10,049 bases of DNA from an uncultured Elusimicrobiales bacterium (GTDB lineage Bacteria > Elusimicrobiota > Elusimicrobia > Elusimicrobiales > Elusimicrobiaceae), in assembly GCA_905235355.1 (NCBI GenBank), contig CAJOLM010000035.1, positions 1 through 10,049 on the forward strand. Direction: 5' to 3'. Made by a program: the position numbers and the translations under genes. This document shows positions 1 through 7,064 of the stretch, in pieces; positions within the stretch are counted from its first letter, which is position 1, and every line of letters starts with the position of its first letter. A model generated the notes under the pieces. It was not told the DNA's origin, searched no databases, and saw only the letters and a program-made list of their open reading frames with translations.

Positions 1-94
1 TTTCATTTACTCCCACCGTCGATGCAAGGAAAAGAAGATATAGGCTTTTGCATTCATCCCCAGGCTCCCGCCTAGGGTGTCCTGTAAGGTACTC
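1..94. other. Left-edge intergenic stretch, no supported gene
   Basis: No convincing coding region lies here. On the minus strand an ATG at 6-4 is preceded by GGGAG (14-10), so a leftward gene could begin at the window edge, but only two codons are visible and the GGGAG-to-ATG gap is just 3 bases. The minus-strand leader holds an imperfect hairpin around 57-76 (AGGC/GCCT core) and an ATGCAA/TTGCAT inverted pair near 22-53. I could not match it to a known riboswitch. Confidence 0.3.
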
Positions 95-95
95 A

Positions 96-124
96 AAAAC
101 CCAATACAATGTGTATTGGGTTTT
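96..124. terminator. Bidirectional intrinsic terminator of the minus-strand operon
   Basis: A perfect 13-bp inverted repeat (AAAACCCAATACA at 96-108, TGTATTGGGTTTT at 112-124) surrounds a 3-base loop. Read leftwards it lies 36 bases after the last stop codon of the protease operon and ends in a T run. It is symmetrical, so it could also stop rightward transcription. Confidence 0.85.
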
Positions 125-160
125 GATATCTCAAACAAAAAATTTAGATAAATTATCAGC

Positions 161-1201
161 TCACGCCACCGGGTCAAACATCCCGTCCATATCGTGCAAG
201 GCGCGGATGCGCTCCTCCACCGGCGGATGCGTGCGCCCAATGCCGCTAATGCGTTCAAAAAAGGTTTCCTTCCCCCTCGGACGCGCAATACACATAATGC
301 CCAGTAGCACATGTTCATCCAGTGCTTCAATGCGGCTATCTTCGCTCAATTTCCAGAGTGCACGAATCAGCCCCTGCGGATAGCGCGTTAGCAAGGCCGC
401 CTGCGCATCAGCCAACGACTCCCGCGTACGCGATAGCGCAAACTGCAGCACAGGTGCAATTAAATAGCCAAAGCATAGCAGCATGCCCCCCGCATACACC
501 AACGGCGCAAACCGCGTCCGCTGATATGCCACCGCCATTTTGCCTTGCAAATCCTCAGGTAAATTCTCCCGCTCCGTGCCGTAAAAAAGTATTTCCCCCG
601 CAAAAGTAAAAAATCCCACACAGGTCAAAATAATAATCATCAGCCGCGTGTCATAATGCCGGATATGTGCCAGCTCATGAGCCAGCACCCCTTCCAGCTC
701 CGTGCGGTTAAGCCGCTTAATTAACCCGGACGATAACACAATCCCCGCGCGCATTGGACTCATGCCCACGGCAAAGGCGTTCATAGAATCGTCGTCTAAC
801 ACATACAGTTGTGGCAGATAATCGCCCGACGCGATGCATAAATTTTCCAGCGTATTATAAACGTCCGGTGCGTCCCATTTATTTAGCTCGCGCAAATGAG
901 AAATGGATTCCAGCACAATTTGGTCGCCCTGCTTCCACGCTTGCCACGCCCAAAAAGTAGCCAGCCCGAAACACAAAGGTAAAAACCAGGCGCACGTCTC
1001 ATGCGCAGCCAAAAAAGCCTGCCGCCATAAACTTTCAAAATCAAACAAATTGTGCGGCCCTAAATAGCGCAAGCCGCCTAAAAGCAGGAAGAATCCGAGT
1101 ACTGATATGTAGGAGAATAAGGTAAAAGTTACCGGAAAAAGCACCACCAGAAACCGGCTCTTGCGTTTGTTATATTCAATATATTGATAGGCAGTCGCCA
1201 T
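161..1201 (-). CDS. HtpX-like M48 family membrane metalloprotease (second of a tandem pair)
   Basis: This is a 346-residue zinc endopeptidase of the M48 family, expected in the inner membrane with its active site facing the cytoplasm, where it degrades damaged or misfolded membrane proteins. Hydrophobic segments lie at about 18-44 and 70-88, before the catalytic domain, and at about 185-206 and 233-255 within it. The zinc motif is HELAH at 175-179. The third ligand is probably E261 in SRTRESLAD. The family C-terminal motif THPPVEERI is at 324-332. The start is chosen because MATAYQYIEYNKRKS matches the start of the upstream paralogue (MATTYDFIAQNKRRT). Only 6 bases separate it from that paralogue's stop, and GGGGA precedes the ATG, so it is the last gene of the operon. 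The residues needed for catalysis look intact. It may be housekeeping HtpX or a specialised paralogue; a precise gene symbol is not justified. Confidence 0.93.
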   Translation of the reverse strand: MATAYQYIEYNKRKSRFLVVLFPVTFTLFSYISVLGFFLLLGGLRYLGPHNLFDFESLWRQAFLAAHETCAWFLPLCFGLATFWAWQAWKQGDQIVLESISHLRELNKWDAPDVYNTLENLCIASGDYLPQLYVLDDDSMNAFAVGMSPMRAGIVLSSGLIKRLNRTELEGVLAHELAHIRHYDTRLMIIILTCVGFFTFAGEILFYGTERENLPEDLQGKMAVAYQRTRFAPLVYAGGMLLCFGYLIAPVLQFALSRTRESLADAQAALLTRYPQGLIRALWKLSEDSRIEALDEHVLLGIMCIARPRGKETFFERISGIGRTHPPVEERIRALHDMDGMFDPVA

Positions 1202-1207
1202 GGCAGA

Positions 1208-2251
1208 TTATCCCCGCATCACGTCTTTATCCATCTCACGCAATTTGGCAATACGCTTTTCTGTGGGCGGGTGCGTAGCAAACAGCCCCGATATCCACGA
1301 AAATAATCCCATTTGTCCCAGCGGATTTGCAATACACATAGCGGCCATACTGGCGTGTGCGTCTAAGGCTTCCACGCGCGGGTCGCCGGAAATTTTTTCA
1401 AGCGCACGCGCAAGTGCCCCCGGGTTGCGCGTCATGAGCGCAGCCGACGCATCTGCCTGATATTCCCGCGTGCGTGATACCGCCAAGCGAATCAGCGGTG
1501 CAATACAATATCCATACACGGTAAAGAAAAGCCCCGCAATTAAAAACAGCAACGCCCCATTATTTTTAGAATTGCGGCTGCGGGAAGAGCGGATTGCCGT
1601 ACGGAAACACACTTCCGCCAAAAAGGTGCAAAAGGAAATCCCGGCTACGGTAATTAGCATCAGCCGGATATCGCGGTTTTTGATGTGGGATAATTCGTGC
1701 GCGATAACCCCTTCCAGCTCGGGCCGCTCCAAGCGTTTGACAATGCCCTTTGTCAGAGCCAATGAAGCGTGTTCCGGATCCCGTCCGGTGGCAAACGCAT
1801 TTAAGGATTCATCATCCATAATATATACCCGCGGCACGGGCAATCCCTGTGCAATACATAAATTTTCCACCAGGCGGTAAATTTCGGGCTGGTCCGCGGC
1901 GTGTATTTCAAAAGCTCCCGCTCCACGCAGCAGCCAGGCATCCCCCGAAAAATAAGCAATCAAAATCCATAGCAGGGCCGCCAGCCACAAAACAGGCAGC
2001 ACCACCACGGCCAAAAAAGCCGCTTGTTGCGCCGCGCTTACTGCCGGGCTTTGGTCATAATAAATATCGTTTGTGTCGGCGTAATAATCAGCATCAGAGG
2101 AAGAAAATGAGGATTGGTTTTGGGACTCTGACACATAACTAATCCCAAACAATACCACGCCCCCCAACAGCGCAAAAGTGATGGGAAAAAGCAAAACAAG
2201 CAGCCAGGTCCGCCGCTTGTTTTGCGCTATGAAATCGTAGGTGGTAGCCAC
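1208..2251 (-). CDS. HtpX-like M48 family membrane metalloprotease (first of a tandem pair)
   Basis: This 347-residue inner-membrane zinc metalloprotease is a paralogue of the next gene. Transmembrane segments lie at about 16-40 and 78-101. Between them is a loop of about 35 residues (41-75) rich in Ser, Asp and Tyr that is probably outside the membrane and is not shared with the sister protein. The zinc motif is HELSH at 185-189, the third ligand is probably E263 in SRTREYQAD, and THPPTEKRI lies at 326-334. Further hydrophobic stretches sit at about 196-216 and 234-256. The start codon is GTG at 2251. It is preceded by AGAGG, which overlaps the end of lemA, and it gives the same N-terminal pattern as the sister gene. 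A LemA protein directly upstream of an M48 protease is a recurrent bacterial arrangement, which suggests a functional link. Confidence 0.94.
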   Translation of the reverse strand: MATTYDFIAQNKRRTWLLVLLFPITFALLGGVVLFGISYVSESQNQSSFSSSDADYYADTNDIYYDQSPAVSAAQQAAFLAVVVLPVLWLAALLWILIAYFSGDAWLLRGAGAFEIHAADQPEIYRLVENLCIAQGLPVPRVYIMDDESLNAFATGRDPEHASLALTKGIVKRLERPELEGVIAHELSHIKNRDIRLMLITVAGISFCTFLAEVCFRTAIRSSRSRNSKNNGALLFLIAGLFFTVYGYCIAPLIRLAVSRTREYQADASAALMTRNPGALARALEKISGDPRVEALDAHASMAAMCIANPLGQMGLFSWISGLFATHPPTEKRIAKLREMDKDVMRG

Positions 2252-2260
2252 GTTTGGCCT

Positions 2261-2827
2261 CTAAAACTTCACTTCAACAGGTTTGCTTGCTTCAGCTTTT
2301 TCTGCTTCGTCCAATTCAAAAAATTCCTGTTTTTCAAAATTGAAAATGCCCGCCACTATATTACTGGGGAACATCTCCAGCTTGGTATTATAAGCCAGTA
2401 CATTTCCGTTATAAAAACGGCGCGCCGCTTGCAATTTATCTTCTGTATCGCGCAATTCACGTTGCAACTCCAAAAAGTTTGTATTGGCTTTTAACTCAGG
2501 ATAGTTTTCACTCAGTGCAAATAAGGATTTCAGCGTGCCGCTTAAGATATTTTCAGATTGCGAAGTTTCTTTCAGCGTCTCGTGCGGTGCCATGGCCATA
2601 TTGCGCGCTTGAATGACTTTTTCCAATGTACCGCTTTCATGTGCCGCATACCCTTTAACGGTGTTTACCAAATTGGGAATCAGATCATGGCGGCGTTTCA
2701 TTTGCACTTCAATATCGCTCCATGCCTCTTTCACGCGGTTGCGCAACGTCACAAAACCGTTGTAGGTGACGATAAAATAAATCAAAACAACGGCTATAAT
2801 TACTAAGACAATACCTAGTCCACTCAT
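2261..2827 (-). CDS. lemA: LemA family protein
   Basis: This is a LemA-family protein of 188 residues, the usual length. One N-terminal transmembrane helix (about 3-21) is followed by a long helical domain, probably periplasmic. Family hallmarks are RRHDLIPNLV at 45-54, the YPELKANTNFLELQREL region at about 109-125, TEDKLQAARRFYN at 128-140, YNTKLEMFP at 146-154 and an FNFEKQEFFE segment near the C-terminus. The biochemical role of LemA is poorly known; it often sits next to M48/HtpX proteases and may act as a scaffold or partner. The ATG at 2827 follows TAGGAGG, in which the TAG is the stop of the upstream gene, so the two are probably translationally coupled. The protease gene follows 9 bases after the stop. 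Confidence 0.95.
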   Translation of the reverse strand: MSGLGIVLVIIAVVLIYFIVTYNGFVTLRNRVKEAWSDIEVQMKRRHDLIPNLVNTVKGYAAHESGTLEKVIQARNMAMAPHETLKETSQSENILSGTLKSLFALSENYPELKANTNFLELQRELRDTEDKLQAARRFYNGNVLAYNTKLEMFPSNIVAGIFNFEKQEFFELDEAEKAEASKPVEVKF

Positions 2828-2836
2828 AACATCCTC

Positions 2837-4858
2837 CTATTTATCCTGCTCATTATTCTTCTGATTATGGTATAGCAAATACTTAGATGTTTCGTAAAGA
2901 CCCAACGCCATATTTTTCATGTGCTGATACCGCTGTGGCTGCTCTTTAGATAAATCCCGGTTAAAGTCTTTGGCACCGAATTTATATAGGCCGTCTTTGC
3001 CACCCACGCCCAAAGTCTGGTAATAATATTCACCTTGCACAAAGCCAATGGGGTGCGGGTCTTGCGCCCAGGCGTAAATGAAAGCACCCGGCTCATGTTG
3101 GGTGTCCAGCACATTACGACCAATAGAGCGCGTGAAATAACCGCGGCCCAATAAGCCCATGACCGTCGGCAAAATATCCACTTGGCTGGCCGTTTCCGTA
3201 ATGACACGCCGCGTCTTGACTACCGGGCCGGCTAAAATAAGCGGCACTTGGTGATTAATTAAATTCCATTCCACATATCCGCGCGGCATATTTTCAGATT
3301 CCGGCGCGGCTAATCCATGGTCACCGAAAATGACAAACAGGGTATTTTTGTAATACTCCGATTTTTCAGCCATTTTGAAAAACTCGCGCAAGAAGTGGTC
3401 AGACAAGCGCAAGGAATTATATTCATCTACGCCGACAAAGCTGCGTTTATGCACCTGCTCGTGTGTCACTTTGTCGTTCACCACAAAGCCCGCATTATCT
3501 GTGGGTATGGTATAGGGGCGGTGATACCCAGCCGTCTGAATAATGGCAAAGAAAGGCTTACCGGTTTTCTGCTGGTCCGCTTCCAAAATGCGGTTTGCTT
3601 CACGGAACAAATCCAGGTCGGAAATGCCCCATACGTCGTTGCGGCGTTCATTCTGGAATTTTCCTTCTTCGTACATATTTACGTTTTGTAAATTATGCTC
3701 AATGACGCCGCGGATATTACCCCAGCTGGAGCTGCCGCCAATGAAATAGTATTTTTCATAATCGGTCAGCGCATTGGCCACAATGTGCTGGTCCACCACA
3801 AACGGATTGCGCGAACTCGTTTTGACATTACTCACATCCGGGATGCCCGTCAATGTCGCAAACACGGCACGCGCCGTAGCCGAGGTAGGTGTAAAGAAAT
3901 TAGTAAACAAAATAGATTTGTCAGCCAATTCTTTGGCAAATGGGGTCGGGTCCAAATCCGGATTGGTAAAGGAGGATTTATTCCAGGCGAAAGACTCCAT
4001 AAAAATCACCACCACATTGTAGTCTTTCGGATGTTTAGCAGACGAAAACTGGCGTTCAAAATTAAGCGTTTTTTCATCCGGATGTTGCACTTGCAAGTAC
4101 TTCGCTATTTCCGGATAATACTTACGCACCTCGTCGGTATCGTAATCCTTGCTTTGCGCAAAGCGGTAGGTATCAAATAAATTGACCGCCGGATTTAAAG
4201 TCAAGTTGCAAATAAAATTATTGGTGGAGTGATAGGCATTACTCCAACGCAGCGGATACTGGCTAATCTGCCCAAACATCAGCGCCCCCGTAATCAGCAG
4301 CCCCGCAAAGAACCAGGCCAAATTGCCTTTCCAACGATATTTATCGTCGCGCGCAAAAGCATAGGTAAGCACTTTTTTGGTAAAGAAATAGCTCAACGTG
4401 CCCCACAAGATAAGTCCCAGCAAAATCCAAATAATCGGATAGGTTTCCCACATCATTTGTGCGGAAATAAGCGCATTTTCCGAATAGCTCAGCACCGAGG
4501 CCGTCACACGCATGGAAATATAGGCATAGTGGGCAAAATCCACAAAATATACAAATAGCACCAACGTTTCCAGCAGCGCATAAAACCAGCAAACGGCTTT
4601 CTTGATATAAGAGGCTTTGTGCCAAAACGCATACACGGTTAAATACAAGCCCAGCGGGATAACTACTGCCCCAGCCAGGCGCGCGTCAAACTTCGAACCG
4701 ATATAAAAAGTCTGCCATAATTCATGGTAATGCTCCGGCGTAAGTGCGCCGCGAAAGACATACATAAAGATAACGCGCAAAATACCAAACAGCAACCAAT
4801 TGGCAAAGAAAAATGCAGCATATGCTTGTATCCAACGGGGGATGGATAGTTTTTTCAT
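2837..4858 (-). CDS. LTA synthase / sulfatase-family membrane phosphotransferase
   Basis: This 673-residue protein belongs to the alkaline-phosphatase superfamily as a lipoteichoic-acid-synthase-like (MdoB/LtaS/OpgB type) enzyme. Five hydrophobic segments (about 12-34, 60-80, 88-113, 140-160 and 178-198) anchor it in the inner membrane; the catalytic domain (about 275-580) is outside the cytoplasm. Recognisable metal-site and catalytic features are FMES with E288, T328 in SATAR as the likely nucleophile, and GDHG at 512-515. HRPYT at 446-450 probably contributes to the active site. In known relatives these enzymes move phosphoglycerol or phosphoethanolamine from phospholipids onto glycans or lipids. 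The true substrate here is unknown, and in a diderm it is unlikely to be classical lipoteichoic acid. It is the first gene of the operon with lemA and two M48 proteases. The ATG at 4858 has AGGAGG at 4868-4863. Confidence 0.93.
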   Translation of the reverse strand: MKKLSIPRWIQAYAAFFFANWLLFGILRVIFMYVFRGALTPEHYHELWQTFYIGSKFDARLAGAVVIPLGLYLTVYAFWHKASYIKKAVCWFYALLETLVLFVYFVDFAHYAYISMRVTASVLSYSENALISAQMMWETYPIIWILLGLILWGTLSYFFTKKVLTYAFARDDKYRWKGNLAWFFAGLLITGALMFGQISQYPLRWSNAYHSTNNFICNLTLNPAVNLFDTYRFAQSKDYDTDEVRKYYPEIAKYLQVQHPDEKTLNFERQFSSAKHPKDYNVVVIFMESFAWNKSSFTNPDLDPTPFAKELADKSILFTNFFTPTSATARAVFATLTGIPDVSNVKTSSRNPFVVDQHIVANALTDYEKYYFIGGSSSWGNIRGVIEHNLQNVNMYEEGKFQNERRNDVWGISDLDLFREANRILEADQQKTGKPFFAIIQTAGYHRPYTIPTDNAGFVVNDKVTHEQVHKRSFVGVDEYNSLRLSDHFLREFFKMAEKSEYYKNTLFVIFGDHGLAAPESENMPRGYVEWNLINHQVPLILAGPVVKTRRVITETASQVDILPTVMGLLGRGYFTRSIGRNVLDTQHEPGAFIYAWAQDPHPIGFVQGEYYYQTLGVGGKDGLYKFGAKDFNRDLSKEQPQRYQHMKNMALGLYETSKYLLYHNQKNNEQDK

Positions 4859-4882
4859 ACAGCCTCCTAAAATATTTCTTAT

Positions 4883-4891
4883 ATTTTATCA
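4883..4891 (-). promoter_or_regulatory. Extended -10 promoter of the LTA-synthase/lemA/M48 operon
   Basis: The minus strand reads TGATAAAAT, an extended -10 (TG-N-TAAAAT), 24 bases before the ATG and about 14 bases before the AGGAGG site. No good -35 is visible at 16-18 bases upstream, which fits an extended -10 promoter. The predicted transcript start is near 4876, giving a leader of about 18 bases. Confidence 0.5.
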
Positions 4892-4939
4892 AAATTCAAT
4901 TCTGTAGATAAACAAAATACAGATTGCATATTTCTGTCG

Positions 4940-5037
4940 TTGCGGACAAATGCAATAAAATCTTACCCATAACTTGCGGAAAAAAGTTACAATATAAAGG
5001 TCTTATCATTATCTGCGGTTGTACCGCAAACGAGGAG
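4940..5037 (+). promoter_or_regulatory. ompA-like gene upstream region: tentative promoter, leader hairpin, RBS
   Basis: A tentative -10 TACAAT (4988-4993) has only a weak -35 (TACCCA, 4964-4969, spacer 18). The leader contains a perfect 6-bp hairpin, TGCGGT (5014-5019) with ACCGCA (5023-5028), ending 3 bases before GAGGAG (5032-5037). That ribosome binding site lies 6 bases before the ATG at 5044 and fixes the start. The hexamer TTGCGG occurs at 4940 and 4974 on the plus strand and at 5029-5024 on the minus strand, as possible repeated operator sites. Confidence 0.35.
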
Positions 5038-5043
5038 AATTGC

Positions 5044-5694
5044 ATGAAAAAACTTATTTTGTTAACAAGCGCGGTTGCTTTGCTGGCAGCTTGTACCACC
5101 CCCGGTAAAAGAACTGCAATCGGTGCCGGAGCCGGTGCTGCGACAGGCGCTTTAGCCGGAGCCGTAATTGCCAACAACACAGGTGGCAAAAGCTATCAAG
5201 GTGCTATCTATGGTGCGTTAGCCGGGGCTGCTGTCGGCGGTGCGTTGGGCAATTATTATGACAAGCAAGCCAAAGAACTGGCCGCGATTGCCGACGTACA
5301 GAAAGTAAAAGATGCCAACGGCAAAACGATCCGCCTGGTCATCACGTTAAAAAACGATATTTTGTTTGAAAGCGGCAATTCGGCTTTGTCCGCCGCCTCT
5401 ATGCAGACGCTTAATGATTTGTTGCGCGTACTGAAAAAATATCCGAAAAACAATATCGTAGTGGCCGGACACGCCGACTCCACCGGTACAGATGCGGTCA
5501 ATCTCCCCATCTCTACCCAACGCGCCAAAGCCGTATATGACTATTTAATTGCTAACGGCTTAAAGACCTTGAGCATCCAATACATTGGTTATGGTTCCAG
5601 CCAGCCGGTGGCGTCTAATGACACCGCAGCCGGACGCGCTGCTAACCGCCGCGTAGAGCTGCTCATCACCGCTAATGAAAAAGATATTCAATAG
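5044..5694 (+). CDS. OmpA-family outer-membrane lipoprotein with glycine-zipper domain
   Basis: This 216-residue protein resembles YiaD/Pal-type lipoproteins that tie the outer membrane to peptidoglycan. It starts MKKLILLTSAVALLAAC, a lipoprotein signal peptide with lipobox LAAC (14-17) and lipidated C17. T18 at position +2 gives no inner-membrane retention signal. Residues 25-70 form a Gly/Ala-rich glycine-zipper segment with GAGAGAATGALAGA and GALAGAAVGGALG repeats. The OmpA C-terminal domain spans about 95-212, with GHADSTG (142-148) and NRRVEL (201-206); D145 and R202/R203 are the expected diaminopimelate-peptidoglycan contacts. The frame stays open upstream to an ATG at 4924, but the signal peptide and the GAGGAG site clearly select 5044. 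It appears monocistronic: a terminator follows 9 bases after the stop. It is transcribed divergently from the LTA-synthase operon. Confidence 0.96.
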   Translation: MKKLILLTSAVALLAACTTPGKRTAIGAGAGAATGALAGAVIANNTGGKSYQGAIYGALAGAAVGGALGNYYDKQAKELAAIADVQKVKDANGKTIRLVITLKNDILFESGNSALSAASMQTLNDLLRVLKKYPKNNIVVAGHADSTGTDAVNLPISTQRAKAVYDYLIANGLKTLSIQYIGYGSSQPVASNDTAAGRAANRRVELLITANEKDIQ

Positions 5695-5703
5695 CTAATA
5701 AAT

Positions 5704-5730
5704 CCCCCGCTTCGGCGGGGGTATTTTTTT
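5704..5730 (+). terminator. Intrinsic terminator after the OmpA-like gene
   Basis: CCCCCGC (5704-5710) and GCGGGGG (5715-5721) form a 7-bp GC stem with a stabilising TTCG loop, followed by TA and seven T residues. Confidence 0.95.
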
Positions 5731-5750
5731 GTGCAAAAAACGTTTAAATT

Positions 5751-5759
5751 TGCTAGTCT
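5751..5759 (+). promoter_or_regulatory. Putative extended -10 of the SirB1-like/nfeD/SPFH operon (leaderless)
   Basis: TGC-TAGTCT has the TGN extension and the T, A and final T of a -10. It lies exactly 6 bases before the ATG at 5766, which has no Shine-Dalgarno, so transcription would start at or near the start codon. TGCAAA at 5732 lies 19 bases upstream of the TGCTA, the same spacing as in the tRNA promoter in this window. The hexamer itself is a poor -10, so confidence is modest. Confidence 0.4.
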
Positions 5760-5765
5760 GTATAT

Positions 5766-6602
5766 ATGATAAAGTCCCAGATTAAGGCGCTGATTCATTT
5801 AATCGGGCAGGAAAACGGCGAACAGGCCGGGCTGCTTAAAGATGAACTGGCGCGCATTATGCAAGAGCAACCGCAGTATTTACGGGAAGTGATTGAACAA
5901 GATTTTCACTCCTCGGTACCTGCTGCGCTCGTGTCTGCTATGCAAGAAATCTGCTGGGAACAACTGGCCCATAATACCGCCCGGTTTGCTGAAAAAATCA
6001 ATCCGGACACCGAAGAAGGCCTGACTATTATCAGCCGTTTTGTAAATCCCGCTATTTCCCGGGAAGAAATTACCAAGCAACTGGATCACTTGGCCCGCCA
6101 GTTACGTCCGATTTTAGCTAATTGCAACAGTTCCGAAGAAATTTGGACACTCATGGGCCGTTTCTTTTTTCACTCGCAAGGTTTTCAAGTATTGCCGACC
6201 TCACACGATATTAAGGATATTTCTTTCGGGCGGTTTTTGTATAAAAAGCAAGGCTCGGCACTTTGTTTATGCACGTTGTATGCCGTCTGCGGCACCCGCT
6301 TTGGGCTAGATGCAGGCGTGGCGGATGTGGCCGGGCGCGTGCTGGCGGTGCTCCACCCGCGCGACGGCGCAGAACCGATTTTTGCTGACCCGCTGGACGG
6401 CGGCAAGCTGCTCACTTTACACGATTGTAAAGACTATATTTTCTCCCGCAACTTACAATGGAATGATGCCTTTGAACTCCCTCTTTCCTCGCGCGCGCTG
6501 CTGCGCCGTTTCTTGGGCAACATGATTTTTGTACTCAACAAATTGCGTGATGAACGGCGGCTGGCTTTCTTGCGCCGCTATATGGACATTTTGAAAAATT
6601 AA
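5766..6602 (+). CDS. SirB1-like transglutaminase-core protein
   Basis: This is a 278-residue soluble protein with no signal peptide or membrane segment. Residues 1-130 are helical and little conserved. Residues about 135-278 match the SirB1/transglutaminase-like core (Transglut_core2 type). Within it, FGRFLYKKQGSALCLCTLYAV (154-174) matches the helix that usually reads RrGxPisLs, DPLDGGKLLTLHDC (208-221) matches the family DpFdGG motif, and SSRALLRRFLGNM (241-253) matches the conserved SpRaiLrRmLnN segment. The region that normally reads PGHFLvR is AGRVLAV here (189-195), so the usual histidine is replaced by R191. Cysteines 167 and 169 lie in the core helix. Family function is poorly defined. 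The start has no ribosome binding site but lies 6 bases after a -10-like motif. nfeD starts 15 bases after the stop, so they probably form one transcript. Confidence 0.85.
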   Translation: MIKSQIKALIHLIGQENGEQAGLLKDELARIMQEQPQYLREVIEQDFHSSVPAALVSAMQEICWEQLAHNTARFAEKINPDTEEGLTIISRFVNPAISREEITKQLDHLARQLRPILANCNSSEEIWTLMGRFFFHSQGFQVLPTSHDIKDISFGRFLYKKQGSALCLCTLYAVCGTRFGLDAGVADVAGRVLAVLHPRDGAEPIFADPLDGGKLLTLHDCKDYIFSRNLQWNDAFELPLSSRALLRRFLGNMIFVLNKLRDERRLAFLRRYMDILKN

Positions 6603-6617
6603 TCCGCCGGGAGGCGT

Positions 6618-7064
6618 ATGACTGCTTATACCGTATATCTGATACTGGCTGTATTTTGTTTTATCGGGGAATTATTCACCATGGATTTTTCCCTCACTTG
6701 CTTTGGCCTTGGGTTGCTGGCTGCCGCCTTTGGCGCGTGGATTAACTTAGGAGCCAATAGCCAAGTAACATTGTTTGTATGTGTTTCCATACTGGCGTTT
6801 ATTTCTGTGCGCCCGTTTGCCAAGAAACTGTTATACAAACACACCAAACATGTGAAAACAAATGTGGACGCGCTTATTGGCCGCACGGTAACCGTACTCA
6901 CTGCTCCGGGCGAGGATCACATTGGCCGCGTGCAAACCGACGGGGACAACTGGCGCGCGCACTTTGCTGCCGCCGCAGAACCCGGTCAAAAAGTTTTGGT
7001 AGAAAAGATGGAAGGTAATACGTTGTTTGTGGCACCTATTTCAAATCAGGAGGAAGCAAAATGA
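6618..7064 (+). CDS. nfeD: NfeD-like membrane protein with C-terminal OB-fold
   Basis: This 148-residue short NfeD protein (without the long ClpP-like protease domain) sits in the inner membrane. Hydrophobic segments lie at about 5-20, 26-44 and 48-65. A soluble OB-fold follows at about 84-142, beginning with ALIGRTVTVL and containing GRVQTDGDNWRAH, the typical NfeD core in which the tryptophan is conserved. NfeD proteins are partners of SPFH/stomatin proteins and probably influence their assembly or activity. Here the stop overlaps the SPFH start by 4 bases (ATGA), the classic coupled pair. GGGAGG at 6609-6614 lies only 3 bases before the ATG, which is tight but usable. Confidence 0.93.
   Translation: MTAYTVYLILAVFCFIGELFTMDFSLTCFGLGLLAAAFGAWINLGANSQVTLFVCVSILAFISVRPFAKKLLYKHTKHVKTNVDALIGRTVTVLTAPGEDHIGRVQTDGDNWRAHFAAAAEPGQKVLVEKMEGNTLFVAPISNQEEAK

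Noticed and set aside
1..90. A riboswitch in the leftward leader at the window edge
   Set aside because: Some short words resemble parts of cyclic-di-GMP or fluoride riboswitches, but the conserved cores are missing and the downstream gene is out of view.
3317..4180. Several plus-strand open frames of 80-160 codons within the LTA-synthase gene
   Set aside because: They lie antisense to a 673-residue protein with clear catalytic motifs and show no domain features or start signals.
4924..5043. In-frame upstream extension of the OmpA-like gene to an ATG at 4924
   Set aside because: The ATG at 5044 follows GAGGAG at proper spacing and begins a textbook lipoprotein signal peptide; the extension would bury it and has no ribosome binding site.
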